A model generated the notes under the pieces. The model saw nothing but the letters and a program-made list of their open reading frames with translations. It had not been told where the DNA came from and did not search any database. From positions 99,198 to 163,197 of the forward strand of contig NZ_NPKR01000015.1 in assembly GCF_008329535.1 (NCBI RefSeq): a DNA stretch of 64,000 nt. The letters run 5' to 3'. Shown here in pieces: positions 33,249 through 41,192 of this stretch. Both the position numbers and the translations under genes were made by a program. How positions within the stretch are numbered: position 1 is the stretch's first letter; each line of letters opens with the position of its first letter. The DNA comes from Mycolicibacterium sp. P1-18 (GTDB lineage: Bacteria; Actinomycetota; Actinomycetes; Mycobacteriales; Mycobacteriaceae).

Positions 33249-35120
33249 TCAGTCCTGCAGGACCAGTGGCGGACCCGGGTCGGGCGAGAGCGGCACGTTC
33301 TCCCGCTGCAGCAGCCACGCCGACAGGTTGTGGATCAGCGGCGCCGCCGTGGTGCCCGGCGATCCGTCGGCGGTGCGATGGGGGTTGTCCATCATCACGC
33401 CCACCACGTAGCGGGGATCGTCGGCGGGCACCATCGCGGCGAAGGTGATCCAGTAGACGTCGTCGTAGTAGCAGCCGCAGGCGGGGTTGATCTGCTGGGC
33501 CGTGCCCGTCTTGCCCGCGATCTGATAGCCCTCCACCGCGGCACCCGAGCCCGTGCCCTGCTGGACGCCGGTCGGATCCTTTTGGATGGTGGCGCGCAAC
33601 AGGTTTCGCACGGCCTTCGCCGTTCCGGGATTCACCACGCGGATGCCTTCCGGGCGCGGCTCCTCGGTGCGGGTGCCGTCCGCGGCGATGGTGGCCTTGA
33701 GGATGCGTGGCGGGATGCGGACGCCGTCGTTGGCGATGGTCTGGTACATCCCCGTCATCTGCAGCAGTGACATCGAAAGACCCTGCCCGATGGGCAGGTT
33801 GGCGAACGAGCTGCCCGACCACTGGTCGATGGGCGGAACCAGGCCCGCAGTCTCGCCCGGCAGACCGACGCCGGTCCGCTGGCCGAGGCCGAACTTGTCG
33901 AGCATCTCGGCGTAGCGTTCGGGCCCGATCCGCTGGGCCAGCATCAGGGTTCCCACGTTCGAGGACTTCCCGAAGATGCCGGTGGTGGTGTACGGCATGA
34001 CGCCGTGGCTCCAGGCGTCGCGCACCGTGACGCCGCCCATGTTGATCGACCCTGGTACCTGGAGCACCTCGTCGGGGTTGGTCAGGTCGTTCTCGATCGC
34101 CGTCGACGCGGTGATGATCTTGTTGACCGATCCCGGCTCGAAGGGCGAGGACACCGCCGGGTTGCCCAGTTGGCGGTCTTCCTGACGACCGATGTCCTGG
34201 CTGGGGTCGAAGGTGTCGTTGTTCGCCATGGCCAGAACCTCGCCGGTCTTGGCGTCGAGCACGACCGCCGAGACGGACTTGGCACCCGAGAGGTTCTTGG
34301 CCTGCTGCACCTGCTGCTGGGTGAAGAACTGGATGTCGTCGTCGAGGGTGAGCTGCACGGTCGAGCCGTTGACCGCGTCGTGGCGGTTGCGGTAGCTGCC
34401 GGGGATGACGACGCCGTCCGACCCGCGGTCGTAGGTGACCGAGCCGTCGGTGCCGGCCAACTTGGAGTCGAGCGAGTCCTCCAGGCCCAGCAGTCCGTGG
34501 CCGTCCCAGTCGATGCCGCCGACGATGTTGGCGGCCAGGGATCCACCCGGGTACTGGCGGATGTCCTGCCGTTCGGCGCCGACCTCCGGGTACTTGCCGA
34601 TGATGGCGTCGGAGATCGCCGGGTCGACGGCACGCGCCAGGTAGACGAAGGAGTCCTTGCCGGCCAGCTTCTTGTACAGAGTGTCGGCGTCGGGCTTGTT
34701 GTTCAGCAGTCCCGCCACGCCCTTGGCGATCTCGCGGAGTCGCTTGACCGGGTCGGGCGCGTCGGCCTTCTTGGCCTGGGCCTCGACGAGCTGCTTCTGG
34801 ATCTTGGTGGGCTGGAACGTCAGAGCCCGGGCCTCGGTGGTGAAGGCGAGTTTGTCGTCGTTGCGGTCGACGATGCTGCCGCGCACCGCTTCTTCGACGT
34901 CGGTCACCTTGAGCTGGCTGGCCGCCTCGGCCCGCAGGCCGGCGGCGCGGGGCACCTGCAGCATGAAGAGCTGACCGGCCGCGAGGAGCAGGACGACGAG
35001 GATCACGCCGTTGCCCATCTTGTGCCGGAACGCGAACGAGGCGCTGCGCAGTCCGTCGTCGGCGACGGGTTTGCGGATGCGGCGCTCGTTGGCGGGATGT
35101 GGCGTACCGGGGCGGCTCAT
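33249..35120 (-). CDS. pbpB: Septal transpeptidase PbpB (FtsI, PBP3)
   Basis: The 623-residue class B penicillin-binding protein has one membrane helix (about 37-54), a pedestal domain, and the transpeptidase motifs Ser331-x-x-Lys334 (SVNK), Ser386-Ser-Asn388 and Lys537-Thr-Gly539. It cross-links septal peptidoglycan with FtsW. ATG 35120 overlaps the upstream ftsL-like stop (ATGA). Confidence 0.97.
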   Translation of the reverse strand: MSRPGTPHPANERRIRKPVADDGLRSASFAFRHKMGNGVILVVLLLAAGQLFMLQVPRAAGLRAEAASQLKVTDVEEAVRGSIVDRNDDKLAFTTEARALTFQPTKIQKQLVEAQAKKADAPDPVKRLREIAKGVAGLLNNKPDADTLYKKLAGKDSFVYLARAVDPAISDAIIGKYPEVGAERQDIRQYPGGSLAANIVGGIDWDGHGLLGLEDSLDSKLAGTDGSVTYDRGSDGVVIPGSYRNRHDAVNGSTVQLTLDDDIQFFTQQQVQQAKNLSGAKSVSAVVLDAKTGEVLAMANNDTFDPSQDIGRQEDRQLGNPAVSSPFEPGSVNKIITASTAIENDLTNPDEVLQVPGSINMGGVTVRDAWSHGVMPYTTTGIFGKSSNVGTLMLAQRIGPERYAEMLDKFGLGQRTGVGLPGETAGLVPPIDQWSGSSFANLPIGQGLSMSLLQMTGMYQTIANDGVRIPPRILKATIAADGTRTEEPRPEGIRVVNPGTAKAVRNLLRATIQKDPTGVQQGTGSGAAVEGYQIAGKTGTAQQINPACGCYYDDVYWITFAAMVPADDPRYVVGVMMDNPHRTADGSPGTTAAPLIHNLSAWLLQRENVPLSPDPGPPLVLQD

Positions 35121-36178
35121 GCGGGGGCTCCAGGGGCGGGAACGGGCGCGGCCGGCACGAGGACGGGAGCGGGGTCGGGGGCGGGCACGGCCGGGTCGGC
35201 GGGCGCCGGGCCGGGCAGCGCCGGCCCCGTCGGGAGGTCCAGGTGCGGCGCCGGTGCGGTGGCGTCGAGCGGCACGGTCGGCAGGGGCGCCGCGCCGGGC
35301 GGCACCGGATTCGGGACCGCCGCGAGCGGAACCTGTCCCGGTACGACGGGCACGATCGGAGCGCCCAGGGCCGTCCCCGGGACGGCACCCACGACGGGCA
35401 CCTCCGGGTTGACGGGCACGGTCCCGGCCGGCGGCAGGTGTACCGCCACCTCGCGGGGGTCGACGACGCGCGGGGCCGGCGCAGCGGGCGCGGGCGGCGC
35501 GGGAGTCGTCGGCTCGGGCAGTGGGCTGTTGAGCGGCGGCGGTTGCACGCCCTCGGCCGGCTTGGGGGTGCCGACGACCATCCAGTTGCCGGTGGCGTCC
35601 TGCACCAGGTGCGCGGTGTCCCGGGAGGGAATCATGCCGAGGTTGCGGGCCGCCTCGGCCAGTGCCGGCGCGGCCTGGGCTTCGAGGACGTCGCGCTCGA
35701 GGCCGTCCTTCTGCTGTGTCAGGGCCTGGTTGACCTGACGGGCGCGGCCCAGTTCGTAGGACCGTTCGGCGGCGTCGGTCGACAGCCACAGCGTGACGCC
35801 GAGGCCGACTCCGAGCGCGCCGATCACGAGCACCACGAACGGCACCCGGGTGACGAATCTGCGGGGGTCCAGGTCGATCGAGGACAGCCGGACGATCAGG
35901 CGTTCCCGCAGTGGTGGGCGGACGACCTTCGGGGCCTTGGCCTTGCGGGCCTTCGCCCGGGCCTTGGCCTGGGCGGCGTTCTTCGGGCGTACCGGGCCGT
36001 CGGCGGGCCGTGGCATGGGACCGGTGTGCGGCCGCGCGGTCTCGGGACGCTTCTCGCGGGTGGTGCGGCGGCCGCGCGGCGGCGCGTCGACCGGGCGCCG
36101 CTGGGCGGCGACCTCGCGCGGGGCGCGCTTCTTCTTGCGTTCGTCGGAGCCACGCATCGCTTCTCGTCGCTTGGCCAT
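35117..36178 (-). CDS. FtsL-like bitopic division protein with Pro-rich C-terminus
   Basis: The 353-residue protein (Rv2164c by position) has a Lys/Arg-rich cytoplasmic part (1-105), a transmembrane helix (about 112-132), a short coiled coil (137-170, ERSYELGRARQVNQALTQQK) and a long Pro/Ala/Val-rich extracytoplasmic tail (205-353). Position between rsmH and pbpB, plus helix and coiled coil, fits FtsL; the tail is an actinobacterial addition. The ATG overlaps the rsmH stop by one base (TGATG); GTG 36181 is the alternative. Confidence 0.88.
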   Translation of the reverse strand: MAKRREAMRGSDERKKKRAPREVAAQRRPVDAPPRGRRTTREKRPETARPHTGPMPRPADGPVRPKNAAQAKARAKARKAKAPKVVRPPLRERLIVRLSSIDLDPRRFVTRVPFVVLVIGALGVGLGVTLWLSTDAAERSYELGRARQVNQALTQQKDGLERDVLEAQAAPALAEAARNLGMIPSRDTAHLVQDATGNWMVVGTPKPAEGVQPPPLNSPLPEPTTPAPPAPAAPAPRVVDPREVAVHLPPAGTVPVNPEVPVVGAVPGTALGAPIVPVVPGQVPLAAVPNPVPPGAAPLPTVPLDATAPAPHLDLPTGPALPGPAPADPAVPAPDPAPVLVPAAPVPAPGAPA

Positions 36179-37155
36179 CACGAACCTTCCCTTCCGACGA
36201 TCTTTTCCGAGGTCCGCTTCTCGAGGGCTCGCAGCCGCACCGAGGCGCTCCGCGGGTTGACGGCGATCTCGTCGTCCCCCGCCTTCTCTGCGCCCCGCGT
36301 CAGCGGCACGAAGTAGGGCTCGTGCCCCGGCAGTTCCATGGGTAGCCCGGGCGGGGTGCGCGACGCGGTGACCGCGGCGAACTCGCCCTTGACGATCCGG
36401 TCCTCCAGCGACTGGTAGGCCATCACCACGATGCGGCCGCCCTGCCGGAGCGCGGACAGTGCCGACGGGATGGCGGACCGCAGCGAGTCCAGCTCGCCGT
36501 TGACCGCGGTGCGCAGCGCCTGGAACGTGCGCTTGCCGGGGTGTCCCCCGGTGCGGCGGGCGGGAATGGGGATGACGTCGTAGAGCACCTCGACCAGTTC
36601 GGCGGTGGTCTCGAACGGCTTGCGGGTGCGCCGCCGGACGATCTCGCCGGCGATCCGACTGGCGAAGCGTTCCTCGCCGAACTCCTGCAGGATCCTGGTC
36701 AGGGCCCTCTTGTCGTAGGTGTTGAGAATCTCGGCGGCCGTCAGCGGCGCGTCCTGATCCATCCGCATGTCCAGCGGCGCGTCGTGGGAGTAGGAGAAGC
36801 CACGTTCTGCGCGGTCGAGTTGCATCGACGAGACGCCGAGGTCGAACAGGACGCCGTCGACCGTGGTGTCGTCGGACCAGAAGCCGTCGTAGCGGGTCTG
36901 GACGTAGTCCACCCGGTCACCGAAGGGGGCCAGCCGCTCGCCGGCGATCGCCAGCGCGGTGCGGTCCCGGTCCAGGCCGACGAGGTGCAGGCCGGGCAGT
37001 TCGGTGAGGAAGCGTTCGGCGTGCCCACCGGCGCCAAGCGTGGCGTCGACCAGGACGGCGCCCGCGCCGTCGGCGCTGCGGCGGGTCAGGGCGGGCACGA
37101 GGAGTTCGACGCAGCGGTCCAGCAGGACCGGATCGTGCGGGTGATGGTCAGGCAT
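36178..37155 (-). CDS. rsmH: 16S rRNA (cytosine1402-N4)-methyltransferase RsmH (MraW)
   Basis: From ATG 37155 the protein has 325 residues, with HDPVLLDRC at the N-terminus, the SAM loop VDATLGAGGHAERFL, LFDLGVSSMQLD and GGRIVVMAYQSLEDRIVK. It methylates 16S rRNA C1402. AAGGG upstream of ATG 37155 is a plausible ribosome site. The frame stays open upstream to 37338 inside mraZ and encodes a segment (PALTYFPNARSAFSG) that I recall as similar to the annotated M. tuberculosis N-terminus, so a longer protein is possible. Confidence 0.94.
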   Translation of the reverse strand: MPDHHPHDPVLLDRCVELLVPALTRRSADGAGAVLVDATLGAGGHAERFLTELPGLHLVGLDRDRTALAIAGERLAPFGDRVDYVQTRYDGFWSDDTTVDGVLFDLGVSSMQLDRAERGFSYSHDAPLDMRMDQDAPLTAAEILNTYDKRALTRILQEFGEERFASRIAGEIVRRRTRKPFETTAELVEVLYDVIPIPARRTGGHPGKRTFQALRTAVNGELDSLRSAIPSALSALRQGGRIVVMAYQSLEDRIVKGEFAAVTASRTPPGLPMELPGHEPYFVPLTRGAEKAGDDEIAVNPRSASVRLRALEKRTSEKIVGREGS

Positions 37156-37312
37156 GACGGCGGCGCCCTTGCGAGATGTGGCGGGGGCAAGTGTGCCCGC
37201 CCTTGCAGGGAGGTCCCTGCCCGAGAATGCGGACCTGGCGTTGGGGAAGTACGTCAGGGCCGGTTCGGGCAGAGGCCACCTTGCAAGGGCTGGGCCGTGG
37301 TCAACGGTCGTT

Positions 37313-37744
37313 CTAGATGATGTCGCGCAGGATGTCATCGCTGGCCGCGGAGAAGTTCTCTTCGTGGGTCTGCTGATATTCCTGCCACGCTCGGGCGTCC
37401 CAGATCTCCAGGTAATCGATGGAGCCGATCACCACGCACTCCTTGGAGAGTGAGGCGTATTGCCGGTGGTCGGCCGACAGGGTGATCCGGCCCTGGGCGT
37501 CGGGGTGCTGTTCGTCGGTGGCCGCGGCGAGGTAGCGGAGGAAGGCGCGAGCGTCCGGATTGCTGCGCGATGCCTGCGTTGCCCGTTCGGCGACCTTCTC
37601 GAATTCCGCGCGGGGATAGACGGCGAGGCTGTGATCTTGGCTCTTGGTGACCATCAACCCCCCTGCCAGCGCTTCGCGGAACTTGGCGGGCAGCGTGAGC
37701 CGCCCCTTGTCGTCGAGCTTGGGCGTGTAGGTGCCGAGAAACAT
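37313..37744 (-). CDS. mraZ: Transcriptional regulator MraZ
   Basis: The 143-residue protein has two SpoVT/AbrB-type swapped-hairpin domains (MFLGTYTPKLDDKGRLTLPAKF; DAQGRITLSADHRQY). MraZ forms rings and binds repeats in its own promoter to control the dcw operon. It is the first gene of the cluster; GGAGG lies about 7 nt before the ATG. Three phased GTGG boxes lie 50-79 nt upstream. Confidence 0.96.
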   Translation of the reverse strand: MFLGTYTPKLDDKGRLTLPAKFREALAGGLMVTKSQDHSLAVYPRAEFEKVAERATQASRSNPDARAFLRYLAAATDEQHPDAQGRITLSADHRQYASLSKECVVIGSIDYLEIWDARAWQEYQQTHEENFSAASDDILRDII

Positions 37745-37793
37745 CCCGTCACCTCCGCCGGCTGCCCAACTAGCGGAGCCCTAGCCGCTCCGT

Positions 37794-37823
37794 TGTCAGC
37801 CACATTACCCCACGATCCCCCAC
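37794..37823 (-). promoter_or_regulatory. Three MraZ boxes at 10-bp spacing
   Basis: On the minus strand GTGGGGGATC, GTGGGGTAAT and GTGGCTGACA follow one another directly, so the GTGG cores recur every 10 bp. MraZ-binding regions in other bacteria are TGGG-type direct repeats in the mraZ promoter, which fits autoregulation of the dcw operon here. Confidence 0.75.
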
Positions 37824-38030
37824 TTTGCTCCATTCAATGGTGAAAGTTGGGCTCACTCCCCCACCAAGCACCACATCGGGGGTCGAAGACGGTCGAACGA
37901 CGGTCGACAGTCCCTGTCGCCAACGGCAAAACGCCTGATGGACGCCGGTTGGGCCCATGGTGGGGCGCGGTGGGGGAAAAGGGCCGACCACCCACGGGGC
38001 GACGCCCGTCGCGGCGTGTCGAAAGGACAC

Positions 38031-38060
38031 AAAAAAGGGCAGCCCCATGCGGGGCTGCCC
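38031..38060 (-). terminator. Intrinsic terminator of the DUF3040 gene
   Basis: A perfect 10-bp stem, GGGCAGCCCC (38037-38046) with GGGGCTGCCC (38051-38060) and loop ATGC, is followed on the minus strand by six T residues (38031-38036). It lies 16 nt beyond the DUF3040 stop. The remaining mraZ upstream spacer (37745-38030) shows only the MraZ boxes and promoter region. Confidence 0.92.
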
Positions 38061-38076
38061 TACGGTGACGCGAACG

Positions 38077-38478
38077 TCACTCCTCGAAGCGGCGGCGGAA
38101 CCTCTCCTCCATGCGACTGGAGAACGAATTGCCACCCTTGGCCCGCTTCTGCTGTGCCGAATTGGGCTCCGGCGCGGCGCCCTTCTGCCCACCCGCCACG
38201 CGGGGGCCGGTGATCGCGTAGACCACGCCGCCGAACATGAGGATGAACCCGACGACGCTGAGCACGGGGAACCCGCTGATCTGAGTGGCCCGGAACGCCA
38301 CCCCGCAAATCAGCAGCGCGAGACCCACGATGAACACCACGGCGCCCTGCAGTCGGCGGCGCGCTGACGGTGCCCGCAGGTTCCCGCCGCGCACACTAGA
38401 CGCGAACTTGGGGTCCTCGGCATAAAGAGCGCTCTCGATCTGGTCGAGCATGCGCTGCTCATGATCGGAGAGTGGCAT
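38077..38478 (-). CDS. DUF3040 membrane protein
   Basis: The 133-residue protein (Rv2169c by position) has the DUF3040 N-terminus MPLSDHEQRMLDQIESALYA, two transmembrane helices (about 46-64 and 70-90) and a basic C-terminus. Function unknown. ATG 38478 has GGGAGG 5 nt upstream. A strong terminator follows. The 268 bp upstream to the GNAT gene shows no clear gene. Confidence 0.88.
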   Translation of the reverse strand: MPLSDHEQRMLDQIESALYAEDPKFASSVRGGNLRAPSARRRLQGAVVFIVGLALLICGVAFRATQISGFPVLSVVGFILMFGGVVYAITGPRVAGGQKGAAPEPNSAQQKRAKGGNSFSSRMEERFRRRFEE

Positions 38479-38746
38479 CCGCGCCTCCCATGTTGCGTCC
38501 CTGCTGCGACCGCGAATTTACGGTCGTGCGTTCAAAATACGTACACCCGCGAATCGCGAGGCACCTGAGCCTTCATGATACGAGCAGAATCCGGCGCGTA
38601 CCACCTACTTCTGGAGAGTCACTTCGCGGCAGCCCCCGAACCGACGTCGCTCCCGATTGTAGTTCCTGCCCCGCCGGTGGCGAGCCGCCGCGTCACTGAC
38701 CGGATAATGACGTCGACTCGGCAATAGCGCGAAGGACATCAAGAGG

Positions 38747-39334
38747 TTGGCCACGTTCCTCATCGACCTGTCACCCGGCGACATGCAACGGCGCCTCGGG
38801 GACGCACTCGGCATCTACGTCGACGCCATGCGGTATCCCCGGGGTACCGAAGACCAGCGCGCCTCCATGTGGCTCGAACACATCCGCCGGCGGGGCTGGA
38901 CGGCCGTCGCGGCCGTCGAGGCCCCCGACGGCCCGGACGCGTCGGCGCTGAGCTCGGCCCCGATGCTCGGGGTGGCCTACGGCTACTGCGGCGCGCCCGA
39001 CCAGTGGTGGCAGCAGCAGGTGGTGCAGGGTCTGCAGCGCGGCGGTGCGGACAAGGCCGACATCGCGGCGCTGATGAACGACTACTTCGAGCTCACCGAG
39101 GTGCACGTCCACCCCCGGGCCCAGGGCCGCGGTCTCGGCGAGGCGCTGGTCCGGCGGCTGCTGGCGGGGCGCTCCGAACCGCAGGTGTTGCTCTCGACCC
39201 CCGAGATCGACGAGGAGGCCAACCGGGCGTGGCGGTTGTACCGGCGCCTGGGCTTCACCGACGTCATCCGGGGCTACCACTTCGCGGGCGACCCCCGGCC
39301 GTTCGCCATCCTGGGCAGGAATCTGCCCCTGTAG
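38747..39334 (+). CDS. GNAT-family N-acetyltransferase
   Basis: The 195-residue protein has the acetyl-CoA loop RAQGRGLGEALVRRL (about 125-139) and a C-terminal NRAWRLYRRLGF segment of the GNAT fold. It corresponds to Rv2170 by position. TTG 38747 is supported by GAAGGA 10 nt upstream; no ATG or GTG precedes the conserved N-terminus (ATFLIDLSPGDMQRRLGDAL). The M. tuberculosis homologue is reported to acetylate isocitrate dehydrogenase; that is family knowledge, not visible here. Confidence 0.85.
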   Translation: MATFLIDLSPGDMQRRLGDALGIYVDAMRYPRGTEDQRASMWLEHIRRRGWTAVAAVEAPDGPDASALSSAPMLGVAYGYCGAPDQWWQQQVVQGLQRGGADKADIAALMNDYFELTEVHVHPRAQGRGLGEALVRRLLAGRSEPQVLLSTPEIDEEANRAWRLYRRLGFTDVIRGYHFAGDPRPFAILGRNLPL

Positions 39335-39371
39335 TACGTCGGGTCCGGCACCGGTCTGGCACCATGTCGGG

Positions 39372-40046
39372 GTGCCAACCCGCCGCAAACGCCTGCTCGC
39401 CTTGCTTTTGCTGGTGCTCCTCGCGCCGATGATCGCAGGCTGCGTGCGGGTGCGGGCGTCAATCACCGTCTCGCCCGACGACCGGGTGTCCGGGCAGATC
39501 ATCGCCGCCGCCAAGCCCAAGGACGGCGACGACAAGGGCCCGCAACTGCTCAACAGCCTGCCATTCGCCAACAAGGTGTCGGTCTCCCCCTACGAGCGCG
39601 ACGACTACGTCGGCACCCAGGCGGTCTTCAACGACCTCACGTTCGCCGAGCTGCCGCAGCTGGCCAACATGAACGCCGACGCCGCCGGGGTGGACATCTC
39701 GCTGCGCCGAGCCGGCGACCTCGTCATCCTCGAGGGACGGGCCGACCTCACCTCTCTCAACGACCCCGACGCCGACGTGTCGCTCAACGTCGCCTTCCCC
39801 GGCGACGTCACCTCCACCAACGGAGAACAGGTGTCCTCAGACGTCGTGCAGTGGACCCTTAAGCCAGGCGTGGTCAGCACGATGAACGCCCAGGCCCGCT
39901 ACACCGACCCCAGCGCGCGGTCGTTCACCGGCGCGGCGATCTGGCTGGGCGTCGCCGCCTTCCTGGTGGCCGGCGTCGTGGGCGGCGTCGCCTGGGCGAG
40001 CCGTGACCGCAGCCCCGTCCTGGCCAACCCGCACGACCCACGCTGA
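39372..40046 (+). CDS. lppM: Lipoprotein LppM
   Basis: The 224-residue protein has a signal peptide with lipobox MIAGC (Cys24) and a second hydrophobic helix near the C-terminus (about 190-212), as in LppM (Rv2171). LppM is an envelope protein linked to phagosome maturation in M. tuberculosis. GTG 39372 opens the signal peptide (MPTRRKRLLALLLLVLLAP). Confidence 0.9.
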   Translation: MPTRRKRLLALLLLVLLAPMIAGCVRVRASITVSPDDRVSGQIIAAAKPKDGDDKGPQLLNSLPFANKVSVSPYERDDYVGTQAVFNDLTFAELPQLANMNADAAGVDISLRRAGDLVILEGRADLTSLNDPDADVSLNVAFPGDVTSTNGEQVSSDVVQWTLKPGVVSTMNAQARYTDPSARSFTGAAIWLGVAAFLVAGVVGGVAWASRDRSPVLANPHDPR

Positions 40047-40125
40047 TGAATCCCACTAGTCTGAGGGTTCTTCGTAGTGAAAGGGGCAGGCGCTGAGCGT
40101 CAACGCTGCCGCGGCACCGTCGGCC

Positions 40126-41187
40126 ATGGAATTGGTGAGCGCGGTCAACGACCGACTGCGGGACTACCTGCAGACCCGTCGCGCCGACGCCGCCTACATC
40201 GGGGCCGACTACGCGGAGATGACCGCCGCCCTCGAGGAGTTCGTCCTGCGCGGTGGCAAGCGGCTGCGGCCGGCCTTCGCCTACTGGGGCTGGCGCGCCG
40301 TGGCACCCGAGGACCGCGCGGCCGACGCCGACGTGCTGCTGCTCTTCTCCGCGCTCGAACTGCTGCACGCGTGCGCCCTGGTGCACGACGACGTCATCGA
40401 CGCCTCGGCCACCCGGCGGGGACTCCCCACCGTTCACCGTCACTTCGCCGACCTGCACCAGGAGCGCAACTGGCACGGTTCCTCCGAGCAGTTCGGGCTG
40501 TCCACCGCCATCCTGCTCGGCGACCTGTCGCTGGTCTGGGCCGACGACATCATCACCTCCGCGGACCTGCCGGGCGACGCCCGCCAGCGCGTCCAACGGG
40601 TGTGGGCCGACATCCGCACCGAGGTCCTCGGCGGGCAGTTCCTCGACATCGTCGCCGAGGCCAGCGGTGCCGAGACCGTCGAGTCGGCGATGAACGTCAA
40701 CACCTACAAGACCGCCTCGTACACCGTGACCCGGCCGCTGCAGCTCGGCGCGGCCGCGGCGGCCGACCGGCCCGACGTGCAGGCCCTGTTCCACCAGGTC
40801 GGCAACGACCTCGGCGTGGCGTTCCAGCTGCGCGACGACGTGCTCGGCGTGTTCGGCGACCCCGCGGTCACCGGCAAGCCCTCGGGTGACGACCTGCGGT
40901 CGGGCAAGCGCACCGTGCTGCTCGCCGAGGCGGTGACACGGGCCGACGGCTCGGATCCGTTGGCGGCCAAGATGTTGCGCACCTCGATCGGCACCGACCT
41001 GTCGGAGGCGCACGTCCGGGAGCTGTGCCAGGTCATCGAGTCCGTCGGCGCGCTCGCCGCGGTCGAATCCCGCATCGAGCTCCTCACCGGGCAGGCCCTG
41101 GCACTCCTCGACGCGGCGCCCGTCGACGCCGACGCCAAGGTCGGTCTGGCCGAGCTCGCCAGATTGGCGTCGAACCGGTCCGCCTGA
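40126..41187 (+). CDS. idsA2: Polyprenyl diphosphate synthase (IdsA2-like)
   Basis: The 353-residue prenyl transferase has the first aspartate-rich motif HDDVID (87-92), the second RDDVLGVFGD, and GGKRLRPAF. It condenses isopentenyl diphosphate with allylic diphosphates. ATG 40126 has no ribosome site. AAAGGGG (40080-40086) is ideally spaced for CTG 40093 in the same frame, which would add 11 residues. The neighbour in M. tuberculosis (Rv2172c) is absent; lppM lies only 79 bp upstream. Confidence 0.9.
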   Translation: MELVSAVNDRLRDYLQTRRADAAYIGADYAEMTAALEEFVLRGGKRLRPAFAYWGWRAVAPEDRAADADVLLLFSALELLHACALVHDDVIDASATRRGLPTVHRHFADLHQERNWHGSSEQFGLSTAILLGDLSLVWADDIITSADLPGDARQRVQRVWADIRTEVLGGQFLDIVAEASGAETVESAMNVNTYKTASYTVTRPLQLGAAAAADRPDVQALFHQVGNDLGVAFQLRDDVLGVFGDPAVTGKPSGDDLRSGKRTVLLAEAVTRADGSDPLAAKMLRTSIGTDLSEAHVRELCQVIESVGALAAVESRIELLTGQALALLDAAPVDADAKVGLAELARLASNRSA

Positions 41188-41192
41188 GTCGC

